DNA of 64,000 nt from Silurus meridionalis (taxonomy: Eukaryota > Chordata > Actinopteri > Siluriformes > Siluridae). Position numbers and translations under genes: made by a program. Position 1 is the first letter of the stretch. Each line of letters begins with the position of its first letter. Below are positions 12,566 to 24,499 of this stretch, in pieces. A model generated the notes under the pieces. It was not told the DNA's origin. It did no database searches and saw nothing but the letters and a program-made list of their open reading frames with translations. The stretch is taken from NCBI RefSeq assembly GCF_014805685.1, contig NC_060900.1, forward strand, positions 9,287,450 through 9,351,449, given 5' to 3'.

Positions 12566-13159
12566 AATGTTAAAGAAACATGCGACTAAATTTATGGTCT
12601 ACTGGCACCTAAAATGTAAATAAGCTGCAGACCATCACAAGTGATACTTCATTGTTAGACATGCAACATAGCAAAGAGGCTCCCCTGGAGAAGTTCATGC
12701 CAGATTCTTATTCTGGTGAACAGAGGATGAGTATCGGTTTATCCCATTTGTTTTGATTCTATGTTGCCATGTTTTGCAGGGCAATTAACCTAGAAAATTC
12801 CAAATCCATCTAAAAGCTCTTGCACTCAGGATCTTGCTCAGCTGTTGCGTCAGAGGAAACACAACAAGTTAAAGAAGCATCAGTGGTGTAGTCCAATCAT
12901 GCTGATGCAGAGTCTTGTCATGTGTTGCTAAATATTAATCAGATTGAAGGTGGCGAAAACACTAGTGGTGTAGTGGTATTGTGAAAGATTCCCATTCTTG
13001 TGACCTGGCTTTGACTCCTGGCTGGTGTCTTTTTTTTTTACGATCTTGTTTAACTTACTCTGCAGCTTAATATAGCCTAGCAAATTCCTATGACCCTCAA
13101 AAACGTCTTGCTAACAAAATATTGTTCTGTTGTTGCACCACCCACATGTTTCCTTTACT

Positions 13160-13232
13160 GGCCCAGTGGCCTAATGGATAAGGCATCAGCCTTCGGAGCT
13201 GAGGATTGTGGGTTCGAATCCCATCTGGGTCA
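13160..13232 (+). tRNA. tRNA-Arg(UCG), copy 9
   Basis: Consensus cloverleaf and B box; no disabling change seen. Confidence 0.87.
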
Positions 13233-13830
13233 AATGTTAAAGAAGCATGCAACTAAATTCATGGTCAACTGGCACCTAAAATGTAAATAAGCTGCAGACC
13301 ATCACAAGTGATACTTCATTGTTAGACATGCAACATAGCAAAGAGGTTCCACTGGAGAAGTTCATGCCAGATTCTTATTCTGGTGAACAGAGGATGAGTA
13401 TCGGTTTATCCCATTTGTTTTGATTCTATGTTGCCATGTTTTGCAGGGCAATTAACCTAGAAAATTCCAAATCCATCTAAAAGCTCTTGCACTCAGGATC
13501 TTGCTCAGCTGTTGCGTCAGAGGAAACACAACAAGTTAAAGAAGCATCAGTGGTGTAGTCCAATCATGCTGATGCAGAGTCTTGTCATGTGTTGCTAAAT
13601 ATTAACCAGATTGAAGGTGGCGAAAACACTAGTGGTGTAGTGGTATTGTGAAAGATTCCCATTCTTGTGACCTGGCTTTGACTCCTGGCTGGTGTCTTTT
13701 TTTTTTTTTTACGATCTTGTTTAACTTACTCTGCAGCTTAATATAGCCTAGCAAATTCCTATGACCCTCAAAAACGTCTTGCTAACAAAATATTGTTCTG
13801 TTGTTGCACCACCCACATGTTTCCTTTATT

Positions 13831-13903
13831 GGCCCAGTGGCCTAATGGATAAGGCATCAGCCTTCGGAGCTGAGGATTGTGGGTTCGAATCCCATCTGGG
13901 TCA
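13831..13903 (+). tRNA. tRNA-Arg(UCG), copy 10
   Basis: Consensus copy; 5' flank TTATT as in copy 3. Confidence 0.87.
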
Positions 13904-14502
13904 AATGTTAAAGAAACATGCAACTAAATTCATGGTCAACTGGCACCTAAAATGTAAATAAGCTGCAGACCATCACAAGTGATACTTCATTGTTAGACAT
14001 GCAACATAGCAAAGAGGTTCCACTGGAGAAGTTCATGCCAGATTCTTATTCTGGTGAACAGAGGATGAGTATCGGTTTATCCCATTTGTTTTGATTCTAT
14101 GTTGCCATGTTTTGCAGGGCAATTTACCTAGAAAATTCCAAATCCATCTAAAAGCTCTTGCACTCAGGATCTTGCTCAGCTGTTGCGTCAGAGGAAACAC
14201 AACAAGTTAAAGAAGCATCAGTGGTGTAGTCCAATCATGCTGATGCAGAGTCTTGTCATGTGTTGCTAAATATTAATCAGATTGAAGGTGGCGAAAACAC
14301 TAGTGGTGTAGTGGTATTGTGAAAGATTCCCATTCTTGTGACCTGGCTTTGACTCCTGGCTGGTGTCTTTTTTTTTTTTTTTACGATCTTGTTTAACTTA
14401 CTCTGCAGCTTAATATAGCCTAGCAAATTCCTATGACCCTCAAAAACGTCTTGCTAACAAAATATTGTTCTGTTGTTGCACCACCCACATGTTTCCTTTA
14501 CT

Positions 14503-14573
14503 GGCCCAGTGGCCTAATGGATAAGGCATCAGCCTTCGAGCTGAGGATTGTGGGTTGAATCCCATCTGGGTCA
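14503..14573 (+). pseudogene. tRNA-Arg copy 11, loop and T-arm deletions
   Basis: One base is missing from the anticodon loop (CTTCGA) and one from the B box (GGTTGAAT). Confidence 0.85.
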
Positions 14574-15172
14574 AATGTTAAAGAAGCATGCAAGTAAATT
14601 TATGGTCAACTGGCACCTAAAATGTAAATCACCTGCAGACCATCACAAGTGATACTTCATTGTTAGACATGCAACATAGCAAAGAGGTTCCACTGGAGAA
14701 GTTCATGCCAGATTCTTATTCTGGTGAACAGAGGATGAGTATCGGTTTATCCCATTTGTTTTGATTCTATGTTGCCATGTTTTGCAGGGCAATTAACCTA
14801 GAAAATTCCAAATCCATCTAAAAGCTCTTGCACTCAGGATCTTGCTCAGCTGTTGCGTCAGAGGAAACACAACAAGTTAAAGAAGCATCAGTGGTGTAGT
14901 CCAATCATGCTGATGCAGAGTCTTGTCATGTGTTGCTAAATATTAATCAGATTGAAGGTGGCGAAAACACTAGTGGTGTAGTGGTATTGTGAAAGATTCC
15001 CATTCTTGTGACCTGGCTTTGACTCCTGGCTGGTGTCTTTTTTTTTTTTTTTACGATCTTGTTTAACTTACTCTGCAGCTTAATATAGCCTAGCAAATTC
15101 CTATGACCCTCAAAAACGTCTTGCTAACAAAATATTGTTCTGTTGTTGCACCACCCACATGTTTCCTTTCCT

Positions 15173-15245
15173 GGCCCAGTGGCCTAATGGATAAGGCATC
15201 AGCCTTCAGAGCTGAGGATTGTGGGTTCAAATCCCATCTGGGTCA
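15173..15245 (+). tRNA. tRNA-Arg scaffold with anticodon UCA, copy 12
   Basis: Length and all arms are as in the intact copies, but G36 is A, so the loop is CTTCAGA and the anticodon UCA. That pairs with UGA, a stop codon (or selenocysteine codon), not with an arginine codon. The T loop is TTCAAAT. The body is clearly Arg, not the longer tRNA-Sec. If expressed and charged it would be an opal suppressor. It may equally be a single decayed copy. Confidence 0.75.
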
Positions 15246-15843
15246 AATGTTAAAGAAGCATGCGACTAAATTTATGGTCTACTGGCACCTAAAATGTAAA
15301 TAAGCTGCAGACCATCACAAGTGATACTTCATTGTTAGACATGCAACATAGCAAAGAGGTTCCACTGGAGAAGTTCATGCCAGATTCTTATTCTGGTGAA
15401 CAGAGGATGAGTATCGGTTTATCCCATTTGTTTTGATTCTATGTTGCCATGTTTTGCAGGGCAATTTACCTAGAAAATTCCAAATCCATCTAAAAGCTCT
15501 TGCACTCAGGATCTTGCTCAGCTGTTGCGTCAGAGGAAACACAACAAGTTAAAGAAGCATCAGTGGTGTAGTCCAATCATGCTGATGCAGAGTCTTGTCA
15601 TGTGTTGCTAAATATTAATCAGATTGAAGGTGGCGAAAACACTAGTGGTGTAGTGGTATTGTGAAAGATTCCCATTCTTGTGACCTGGCTTTGACTCCTG
15701 GCTGGTGTCTTTTTTTTTTTTTTACGATCTTGTTTAACTTACTCTGCAGCTTAATATAGCCTAGCAAATTCCTATGACCCTCAAAAACGTCTTGCTAACA
15801 AAATATTGTTCTGTTGTTGCACCACCCACATGTTTCCTTTACT

Positions 15844-15916
15844 GGCCCAGTGGCCTAATGGATAAGGCATCAGCCTTCGGAGCTGAGGATTGTGGGTTCA
15901 AATCCCATCTGGGTCA
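15844..15916 (+). tRNA. tRNA-Arg(UCG), copy 13
   Basis: Intact; T loop TTCAAAT like copies 1 and 12. It sits directly after the UCA copy and shares its T loop, so copy 12 probably arose from such a unit by one G-to-A change. Confidence 0.85.
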
Positions 15917-16511
15917 AATGTTAAAGAAGCATGCGACTAAATTTATGGTCTACTGGCACCTAAAATGTAAATAAGCTGCAGACCATCACAAGTGATACTT
16001 CATTGTTAGACATGCAACATAGCAAAGAGGTTCCACTGGAGAAGTTCATGCCAGATTCTTATTCTGGTGAACAGAGGATGAGTATCGGTTTATCCCATTT
16101 GTTTTGATTCTATGTTGCCATGTTTTGCAGGGCAATTTACCTAGAAAATTCCAAATCCATCTAAAAGCTCTTGCACTCAGGATCTTGCTCAGCTGTTGCG
16201 TCAGAGGAAACACAACAAGTTAAAGAAGCATCAGTGGTGTAGTCCAATCATGCTGATGCAGAGTCTTGTCATGTGTTGCTAAATATTAATCAGATTGAAG
16301 GTGGCGAAAACACTAGTGGTGTAGTGGTATTGTGAAAGATTCCCATTCTTGTGACCTGGCTTTGACTCCTGGCTGGTGTCTTTTTTTTTTTACGATCTTG
16401 TTTAACTTACTCTGCAGCTTAATATAGCCTAGCAAATTCCTATGACCCTCAAAAACGTCTTGCTAACAAAATATTGTTCTGTTGTTGCACCACCCACATG
16501 TTTCCTTTATT

Positions 16512-16581
16512 GGCCCAGTGGCCTAATGGATAAGGCATCAGCCTTGAGCTGAGGATTGTGGGTTGAATCCCATCTGGGTCA
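16512..16581 (+). pseudogene. tRNA-Arg copy 14, deletions in two loops, no A module follows
   Basis: Anticodon loop lacks CG and the B box lacks C. The next module is B again, joined through GTTAAAGAAGCAT. Confidence 0.85.
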
Positions 16582-16874
16582 AATGTTAAAGAAGCATCAG
16601 TGGTAGTCCAATCATGCTGATGCAGAGTCTTGTCATGTGTTGCTAAATATTAACCAGATTGAAGGTGGCGAAAACACTAGTGGTGTAGTGGTATTGTGAA
16701 AGATTCCCATTCTTGTGACCTGGCTTTGACTCCTGGCTGGTGTCTTTTTTTTTTACGATCTTGTTTAACTTACTCTGCAGCTTAATATAGCCTAGCAAAT
16801 TCCTATGACCCTCAAAAACGTCTTGCTAACAAAATATTGTTCTGTTGTTGCACCACCCACATGTTTCCTTTACT

Positions 16875-16947
16875 GGCCCAGTGGCCTAATGGATAAGGCA
16901 TCAGCCTTCGGAGCTGAGGATTGTGGGTTCGAATCCCATCTGGGTCA
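16875..16947 (+). tRNA. tRNA-Arg(UCG), copy 15
   Basis: Consensus copy, 363 bp after copy 14 because the intervening A module is missing. Confidence 0.87.
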
Positions 16948-17541
16948 AATGTTAAAGAAGCATGCAACTAAATTCATGGTCAACTGGCACCTAAAATGTA
17001 AATCACCTGCAGACCATCACAAGTGATACTTCATTGTTAGACATGCAACATAGCAAAGAGGTTCCCCTGGAGAAGTTCATGCCAGATTCTTATTCTGGTG
17101 AACAGAGGATGAGCATCGGTTTATCCCATTTGTTTTGATTCTATGTTGCCATGTTTTGCAGGGCAATTTACCTAGAAAATTCCAAATCCATCTAAAAGCT
17201 CTTGCACTCAGGATCTTGCTCAGCTGTTGCGTCAGAGGAAACACAACAAGTTAAAGAAGCATCAGTGGTGTAGTCCAATCATGCTGATGCAGAGTCTTGT
17301 CATGTGTTGCTAAATATTAACCAGATTGAAGGTGGCGAAAACACTAGTGGTGTAGTGGTATTGTGAAAGATTCCCATTCTTGTGACCTGGCTTTGACTCC
17401 TGGCTGGTGTCTTTTTTTTTTACGATCTTGTTTAACTTACTCTGCAGCTTAATATAGCCTAGCAAATTCCTATGACCCTCAAAAACGTCTTGCTAACAAA
17501 ATATTGTTCTGTTGTTGCACCACCCACATGTTTCCTTTACT

Positions 17542-17614
17542 GGCCCAGTGGCCTAATGGATAAGGCATCAGCCTTCGGAGCTGAGGATTGTGGGTTCGAA
17601 TCCCATCTGGGTCA
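17542..17614 (+). tRNA. tRNA-Arg(UCG), copy 16
   Basis: Consensus cloverleaf with TTCGAAT. Confidence 0.87.
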
Positions 17615-18211
17615 AATGTTAAAGAAACATGCAACTAAATTTATGGTCTACTGGCACCTAAAATGTAAATAAGCTGCAGACCATCACAAGTGATACTTCA
17701 TTGTTAGACATGCAACATAGCAAAGAGGTTCCACTGGAGAAGTTCATGCCAGATTCTTATTCTGGTGAACAGAGGATGAGTATCGGTTTATCCCATTTGT
17801 TTTGATTCTATGTTGCCATGTTTTGCAGGGCAATTAACCTAGAAAATTCCAAATCCATCTAAAAGCTCTTGCACTCAGGATCTTGCTCAGCTGTTGCGTC
17901 AGAGGAAACACAACAAGTTAAAGAAGCATCAGTGGTGTAGTCCAATCATGCTGATGCAGAGTCTTGTCATGTGTTGCTAAATATTAATCAGATTGAAGGT
18001 GGCGAAAACACTAGTGGTGTAGTGGTATTGTGAAAGATTCCCATTCTTGTGACCTGGCTTTGACTCCTGGCTGGTGTCTTTTTTTTTTTTTACGATCTTG
18101 TTTAACTTACTCTGCAGCTTAATATAGCCTAGCAAATTCCTATGACCCTCAAAAACGTCTTGCTAACAAAATATTGTTCTGTTGTTGCACCACCCACATG
18201 TTTCCTTTACT

Positions 18212-18284
18212 GGCCCAGTGGCCTAATGGATAAGGCATCAGCCTTCGGAGCTGAGGATTGTGGGTTCGAATCCCATCTGGGTCA
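18212..18284 (+). tRNA. tRNA-Arg(UCG), copy 17
   Basis: Consensus; the last fully intact UCG copy in the array. Every later copy carries a lesion. Confidence 0.87.
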
Positions 18285-18877
18285 AATGTTAAAGAAGCAT
18301 GCAACTAAATTCATGGTCAACTGGCACCTAAAATGTAAATAAGCTGCAGACCGTCACAAGTGATACTTCATTGTTAGACATGCAACATAGCAAAGAGGTT
18401 CCACTGGAGAAGTTCATGCCAGATTCTTATTCTGGTGAACAGAGGATGAGTATCGGTTTATCCCATTTGTTTTGATTCTATGTTGCCATGTTTTGCAGGG
18501 CAATTAACTTAGAAAATTTCAAATCCATCTAAAAGCTCTTGCACTCAGGATCTTGCTCAGCTGTTGCATCAGAGGAAACACAACAAGTTAAAGAAGCATC
18601 AGTGGTGTAGTCCAATCATGCTGATGCAAAGTCTTGTCATGTGTTGCTAAATATTATCCAGATTGAAGGTGGCGAAAACACTAGTGGTGTAGTGGTATTG
18701 TGAAAGATTCCCATTCTTGTGACCTGACTTTGACTCCTGGCTGGTGTCTTTTTTTTTTTTATGATCTTGTTTAACTTACTCTGCAGCTTAATATAGCCTA
18801 GCAAATTCCTATGACCCTCAAAAACGTCTTGCTAACAAAATATTGTTCTGTTGTTGCACCACCCACTTGTTTCCTTT

Positions 18878-18945
18878 AGTGGCCTAATGGATAAGGCATC
18901 AGCCTTCTGAGCTGAGGATTGTGAGTTCGAATCCCATCTGGGTCA
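18878..18945 (+). pseudogene. tRNA-Arg copy 18, anticodon UCU, 5' acceptor lost
   Basis: The loop reads CTTCTGA, anticodon UCU (AGA/AGG arginine codons). The first five acceptor bases are deleted (TTTAGTGGCC), and the T stem has G to A (GTGAG). Confidence 0.8.
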
Positions 18946-19543
18946 AATGTTAAAGAAACATGCAATTAAATTCATGGTCTACTGGCACCTAAAATGTAAA
19001 TAAGCTGCAGACCATCACAAGTGATACTTCATTGTTAGACATGCAACATAGCAAAGAGGTTCCACTGGAGAAGTTCATGCCAGATTCTTATTCTGGTGAA
19101 CAGAGGATGAGTATCAGTTTATCCCATTTGTTTTGATTCTATGTTGCCATGTTTTGCAGGGCAATTTACCTAGAAAATTCCAAATCCATCTAAAAGCTCT
19201 TGCACTCAGGATCTTGCTCAGCTGTTGTGTCAGAGGAAACACAACAAGTTAAAGAAGCATCAGTGGTGTAGTCCAATCATGCTGATGCAGAGTCTTGTCA
19301 TGTGTTGCTAAATATTAATCAGATTGAAGGTGGCGAAAACACTAGTGGTGTAGTGGTATTGTGAAAGATTCCCATTCTTGTGACCTGGCTTTGACTCCTG
19401 GCTGGTGTCTTTTTTTTTTTTTTACGATCTTGTTTAACTTACTCTGCAGCTTAATATAGCCTAGCAAATTCCTATGACCCTCAAAAACGTCTTGCTAACA
19501 AAATATTGTTCTGTTGTTGCACCACCCACATGTTTCCTTTAGT

Positions 19544-19615
19544 GGCCCAGTGGCCTAATGGATAAGGCATCAGCCTTCGAGCTGAGGATTGAATCTGGCA
19601 TGAACATCTGGGTCA
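19544..19615 (+). pseudogene. tRNA-Arg copy 19, T arm replaced by inverted module-A sequence
   Basis: Bases 19591-19605 read GAATCTGGCATGAAC in place of the normal GTGGGTTCGAATCCC, both 15 long. The new bases are the exact reverse complement of GTTCATGCCAGATTC in module A. The B box is gone. One base is also missing from the anticodon loop. Confidence 0.9.
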
Positions 19616-20215
19616 AATGTTAAAGAAGCATGCAACTAAATTTATGGTCAACTGGCACCTAAAATGTAAATCACCTGCAGACCATCACAAGTGATACTTC
19701 ATTGTTAGACATGCAACATAGCAAAGAGGTTCCACTGGAGAAGTTCATGCCAGATTCTTATTCTGGTGAACAGAGGATGAGTATCGGTTTATCCCATTTG
19801 TTTTGATTCTATGTTGCCATGTTTTGCAGGGCAATTAACCTAGAAAATTCCAAATCCATCTAAAAGCTCTTGCACTCAGGATCTTGCTCAGCTGTTGCGT
19901 CAGAGGAAACACAACAAGTTAAAGAAGCATCAGTGGTGTAGTCCAATCATGCTGATGCAGAGTCTTGTCATGTGTTGCTAAATATTAATCAGATTGAAGG
20001 TGGCGAAAACACTAGTGGTGTAGTGGTATTGTGAAAGATTCCCATTCTTGTGACCTGGCTTTGACTCCTGGCTGGTGTCTTTTTTTTTTTTTTTTACGAT
20101 CTTGTTTAACTTACTCTGCAGCTTAATATAGCCTAGCAAATTCCTATGACCCTCAAAAACGTCTTGCTAAAAAAATATTGTTCTGTTGTTACACCTCCCA
20201 CATGTTTCCTTTAGT

Positions 20216-20288
20216 GGCCCAGTGGCCTAATGGACAAGGCATCAGCCTTCGGAGCTGAGGATTGAATCTGGCATGAACATCTGGGTCA
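20216..20288 (+). pseudogene. tRNA-Arg copy 20, same T-arm replacement, anticodon UCG kept
   Basis: Replacement at 20264-20278. The anticodon loop is complete here, so the replacement and the loop deletion of copies 19 and 21 are separate events or have been reshuffled. One D-loop base differs (GGACAAGG). Confidence 0.9.
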
Positions 20289-20886
20289 AATGTTAAAGAA
20301 GCATGCAACTAAATTTATGGTCAACTGGCACCTAAAATGTAAATCACCTGCAGACCATCACAAGTGATACTTTATTGTTAGACATGCAACATGGCAAAGA
20401 GGTTCCACTGGAGAAGTTCATGCCAGATTCTTATTCTGGTAAACAGAGGATGAGTATCGGTTTATCCCATTTGTTTTGATTCTATGTTGCCATGTTTTGC
20501 AGGGCAATTAACCTAGAAAATTCCAAATCCATCTAAAAGCTCTTGCACTCAGGATCTTGCTCAGCTGTTGCGTCAGAGGAAACACAACAAGTTAAAGAAG
20601 CATCAGTGGTGTAGTCCAATCATGCTGATGCAGAGTCTTGTCATGTGTTGCTAAATATTAATCAGATTGAAGGTGGCGAAAACACTAGTGGTGTAGTGGT
20701 ATTGTGAAAGATTCCCATTCTTGTAACCTGGCTTTGACTCCTGGCTGGTGTCTTTTTTTTTTTTTTACGATCTTGTTTAACTTACTCTGCAGCTTAATAT
20801 AGCCTAGCAAATTCCTATGACCCTCAAAAACGTCTTGCTAACAAAATATTGTTCTGTTGTTGCACCACCCACATGTTTCCTTTAGT

Positions 20887-20958
20887 GGCCCAGTGGCCTA
20901 ATGGATAAGGCATCAGCCTTCGAGCTGAGGATTGAATCTGGCATGAACATCTGGGTCA
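20887..20958 (+). pseudogene. tRNA-Arg copy 21, same T-arm replacement
   Basis: Replacement at 20934-20948, six-base anticodon loop as in copy 19. Confidence 0.9.
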
Positions 20959-21554
20959 AATGTTAAAGAAGCATGCAACTAAATTTATGGTCAACTGGCA
21001 CCTAAAATGTAAATCACCTGCAGACCATCACAAGTGATATTTTATTGTTAGACATGCAACATGGCAAAGAGGTTCCACTGGAGAAGTTCATGCCAGATTC
21101 TTATTCTGGTAAACAGAGGATGAGTATCGGTTTATCCCATTTGTTTTGATTCTATGTTGCCATGTTTTGCAGGGCAATTAACCTAGAAAATTCCAAATCC
21201 ATCTAAAAGCTCTTGCACTCAGGATCTTGCTCAGCTGTTGCGTCAGAGGAAACACAACAAGTTAAAGAAGCATCAGTGGTGTAGTCCAATCATGCTGATG
21301 CAGAGTCTTGTCATGTGTTGCTAAATATTAACCAGATTGAAGGTGGTAAAAACACCAGTGGTGTAGTGGTATTGTGAAAGATTCCCATTCTTGTGACCTG
21401 GCTTTGACTCCTGGCTGGTGTCTTTTTTTTTTTACGATCTTGTTTATCTTACTCTGCAGCTTAATATAGCCTAGCAAATTCCTATGACCCTCAAAAAAGG
21501 TCTTGCTAACAAAATATTGTTCTGTTGTTGCACCACCCACATGTTTCTTTTACT

Positions 21555-21625
21555 GGCCCAGTGGCCTAATGGATAAGGCATCAGCCTTGGAGCTGAGGAT
21601 TGTGGGTTCAATCCCATCTGGGTCA
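21555..21625 (+). pseudogene. tRNA-Arg copy 22, loop and T-loop deletions, no A module follows
   Basis: Anticodon loop CTTGGA has lost C and the T loop is one base short (TTCAAT). Confidence 0.85.
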
Positions 21626-21919
21626 AATGTTAAAGAAGCATCAGTGGTAGTCCAATCATGCTGATGCAGAGTCTTGTCATGTGTTGCTAAATATTAACCA
21701 GATTGAAGGTGGCGAAAACACTAGTGGTGCAGTGGTATTGTGAAAGATTCCCATTCTTGTGACCTGGCTTTGACTCCTGGCTGGTGTCTTTTTTTTTTTA
21801 CGATCTTGTTTATCTTACTCTGCAGCTTAATATAGCCTAGCAAATTCCTATGACCCTCAAAAACGTCTTGCTAACAAAATATTGTTCTGTTGTTGCACCA
21901 CCCACACGTTTCCTTTCCT

Positions 21920-21992
21920 GGCCAAGTGGCCTAATGGATAAGGCATCAGCCTTCGGATCTGAGGATTGTGGGTTCGAATCCCATCTGGGTCA
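21920..21992 (+). pseudogene. tRNA-Arg copy 23, stem mismatches
   Basis: Anticodon UCG and T arm are intact, but the acceptor reads GGCCAAG (one mismatch) and the anticodon stem closes C-T (TCTGA). Probably impaired, not certainly dead. Confidence 0.7.
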
Positions 21993-22584
21993 AATGTTAA
22001 AGAAACATGCAACTAAATTTATGGTCAACTGGCACCTAAAATGTAAATCACCTGCAGACCATCACAAGTGATACTTCATTGCTAGACATGCAACATAGCA
22101 AAGAGGTTCCACTGGAGAAGTTCATGCCAGATTCTTATTCTGGTGAACAGAGGATGAGTATCGGTTTATCCCATTTGTTTTGATTCTATGTTGCCATGTT
22201 TTGCAGGGCAATTAACCTAGAAAATTCCAAATCCATCTAAAAGCTCTTGCACTCAGGATCTTGCTCAGCTGTTGCGTCAGAGGAAACATAACAAGTTGAA
22301 GAAGCATCAGTGGTGTAGTCCAATCTTGCTGATGCAGAGTCTTGTCATGTGTTGCTAAATATGAACCAGATTGAAGGTGGCGAAAACACTAGTGGTGCAG
22401 TGGTATTGTGAAAGATTCCCATTCTTGTGACCTGGTTTTGACTCCTGGCTGGTGTCTTTTTCTTTTTACGATCTTGTTTAACTTACTCTGCAGCTTAATA
22501 TAGCCTAGCAAATCCTATGACCCTCAAAAAGTCTTGCTAACAAAATATTGTTCTGTTGTTGCACCACCCACATGTTTCTTTACT

Positions 22585-22655
22585 GGCCCAGTGGCCTAAT
22601 GGATAAGGCATCAGCCTTCGAGCTGAGGATTGTGGGTTCAATCCCATCTGGGTCA
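22585..22655 (+). pseudogene. tRNA-Arg copy 24, loop and T-loop deletions
   Basis: Six-base anticodon loop (CTTCGA) and short T loop. Five A modules follow before the next B. Confidence 0.85.
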
Positions 22656-24428
22656 AATGTTAAAGAAACATGCAACTAAATTTATGGTCTACTGGCACCT
22701 AAAATGTAAATCACCTGCAGACCATCACAAGTGATACTTCATTGTTAGACATGCAACATAGCAAAGAGGTTCCCTGGAGAAGTTCATGCCAGATTCTTAT
22801 TCTGGTGAACAGAGGATGAGCATTGGTTTATCCCATTTGTTTTGATTCTATGTTGCCATGTTTTGCAGGGCAATTACCTAGAAAATTCCAAATCCATCTA
22901 AAAGCTCTTGCACTCAGGATCTTGCTCAGCTGTTGCGTCAGAGGAAACACAACAAGTTAAAGAAGCATGCAACTAAATTTATGGTCAACTGGCACCTAAA
23001 ATGTAAATAAGCTGCAGACCATCACAAGTGATACTTCATTGTTAGACATGCAACATAGCAAAGAGGTTCCCTGGAGAAGTTCATGCCAGATTCTTATTCT
23101 GGTGAACAGAGGATGAGCATTGGTTTATCCCGTTTGTTTTGATTCTATGTTGCCATGTTTTGCAGGGCAATTACCTAGAAAATTCCAAATCCATCTAAAA
23201 GCTCTTGCACTCAGGATCTTGCTCAGCTGTTGCCAGAGGAAACACAACAAGTTAAAGAAGCATGCAAGTAAATTTATGGTCTACTGGCACCTAAAATGTA
23301 AATAAGCTGCAGACCATCACAAGTGATACTTCATTGTTAGACATGCAACATAGCAAAGAGGTTCCACTGGAGAAGTTCATGCCAGATTCTTATTCTGGTG
23401 AACAGAGGATGAGCATCGGTTTATCCCATTTGTTTTGATTCTATGTTGCCATGTTTTGCAGGGCAATTACCTAGAAAATTCCAAATCCATCTAAAAGCTC
23501 TTGCACTCAGGATCTTGCTCAGCTGTTGCAGAGGAAACACAACAAGTTAAAGAAGCATGCAACTAAATTTATGGTCTACTGGCACCTAAAATGTAAATCA
23601 CCTGCAGACCATCACAAGTGATACTTCATTGTTAGACATGCAACATAGCAAAGAGGTTCCACTGGAGAAGTTCATGCCAGATTCTTATTCTGGTGAACAG
23701 AGGATGAGTATCGGTTTATCCCATTTGTTTTGATTCTATGTTGCCATGTTTTGCAGGGCAATTACCTAGAAAATTCCAAATCCATCTAAAAGCTCTTGCA
23801 CTCAGGATCTTGCTCAGCTGTTGCAGAGGAAACACAACAAGTTAAAGAAGCATGCAACTAAATTTATGGTCTACTGGCACCTAAAATGTAAATAAGCTGC
23901 AGACCATCACAAGTGATACTTCATTGTTAGACATGCAACATAGCAAAGAGGTTCCCCTGGAGAAGTTCATGCCAGATTCTTATTCTGGTGAACAGAGGAT
24001 GAGCATCGGTTTATCCCATTTGTTTTGATTCTATGTTGCCATGTTTTGCAGGGCAATTTACCTAGAAAATTCCAAATCCATCTAAAAGCTCTTGCACTCA
24101 GGATCTTGCTCAGCTGTTGCAGAGGAAACACAACAAGTTAAAGAAGCATCAGTGGTGTAGTCCAATCATGCTGATGCAGAGTCTTGTCATGTGTTGCTAA
24201 ATATTAACCAGATTGAAGGTGGCGAAAACACTAGTGGTGTAGTGGTATTGTGAAAGATTCCCATTCTTGTGACCTGGCTTTGACTCCTGGCTGGTGTCTT
24301 TTTCTTTTTACGATCTTGTTTAACTTACTCTGCAGCTTAATATAGCCTAGCAAATTCCTATGACCCTCAAAAACGTCTTGCTAACAAAATATTGTTCTGT
24401 TGTTGCACCACCCACATGTTTCTTTACT

Positions 24429-24499
24429 GGCCCAGTGGCCTAATGGATAAGGCATCAGCCTTGGAGCTGAGGATTGTGGGTTCAATCCCATCTGGGTCA
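24429..24499 (+). pseudogene. tRNA-Arg copy 25, last in the array
   Basis: Loop CTTGGA and T loop TTCAAT, the same pair of lesions as copy 22. Three A modules follow, the last cut at 25370. Confidence 0.85.

Noticed and set aside
15173..15245. Reading the UCA copy as a selenocysteine tRNA
   Set aside because: tRNA-Sec is longer with a long variable arm; this copy has the 73-base Arg body.
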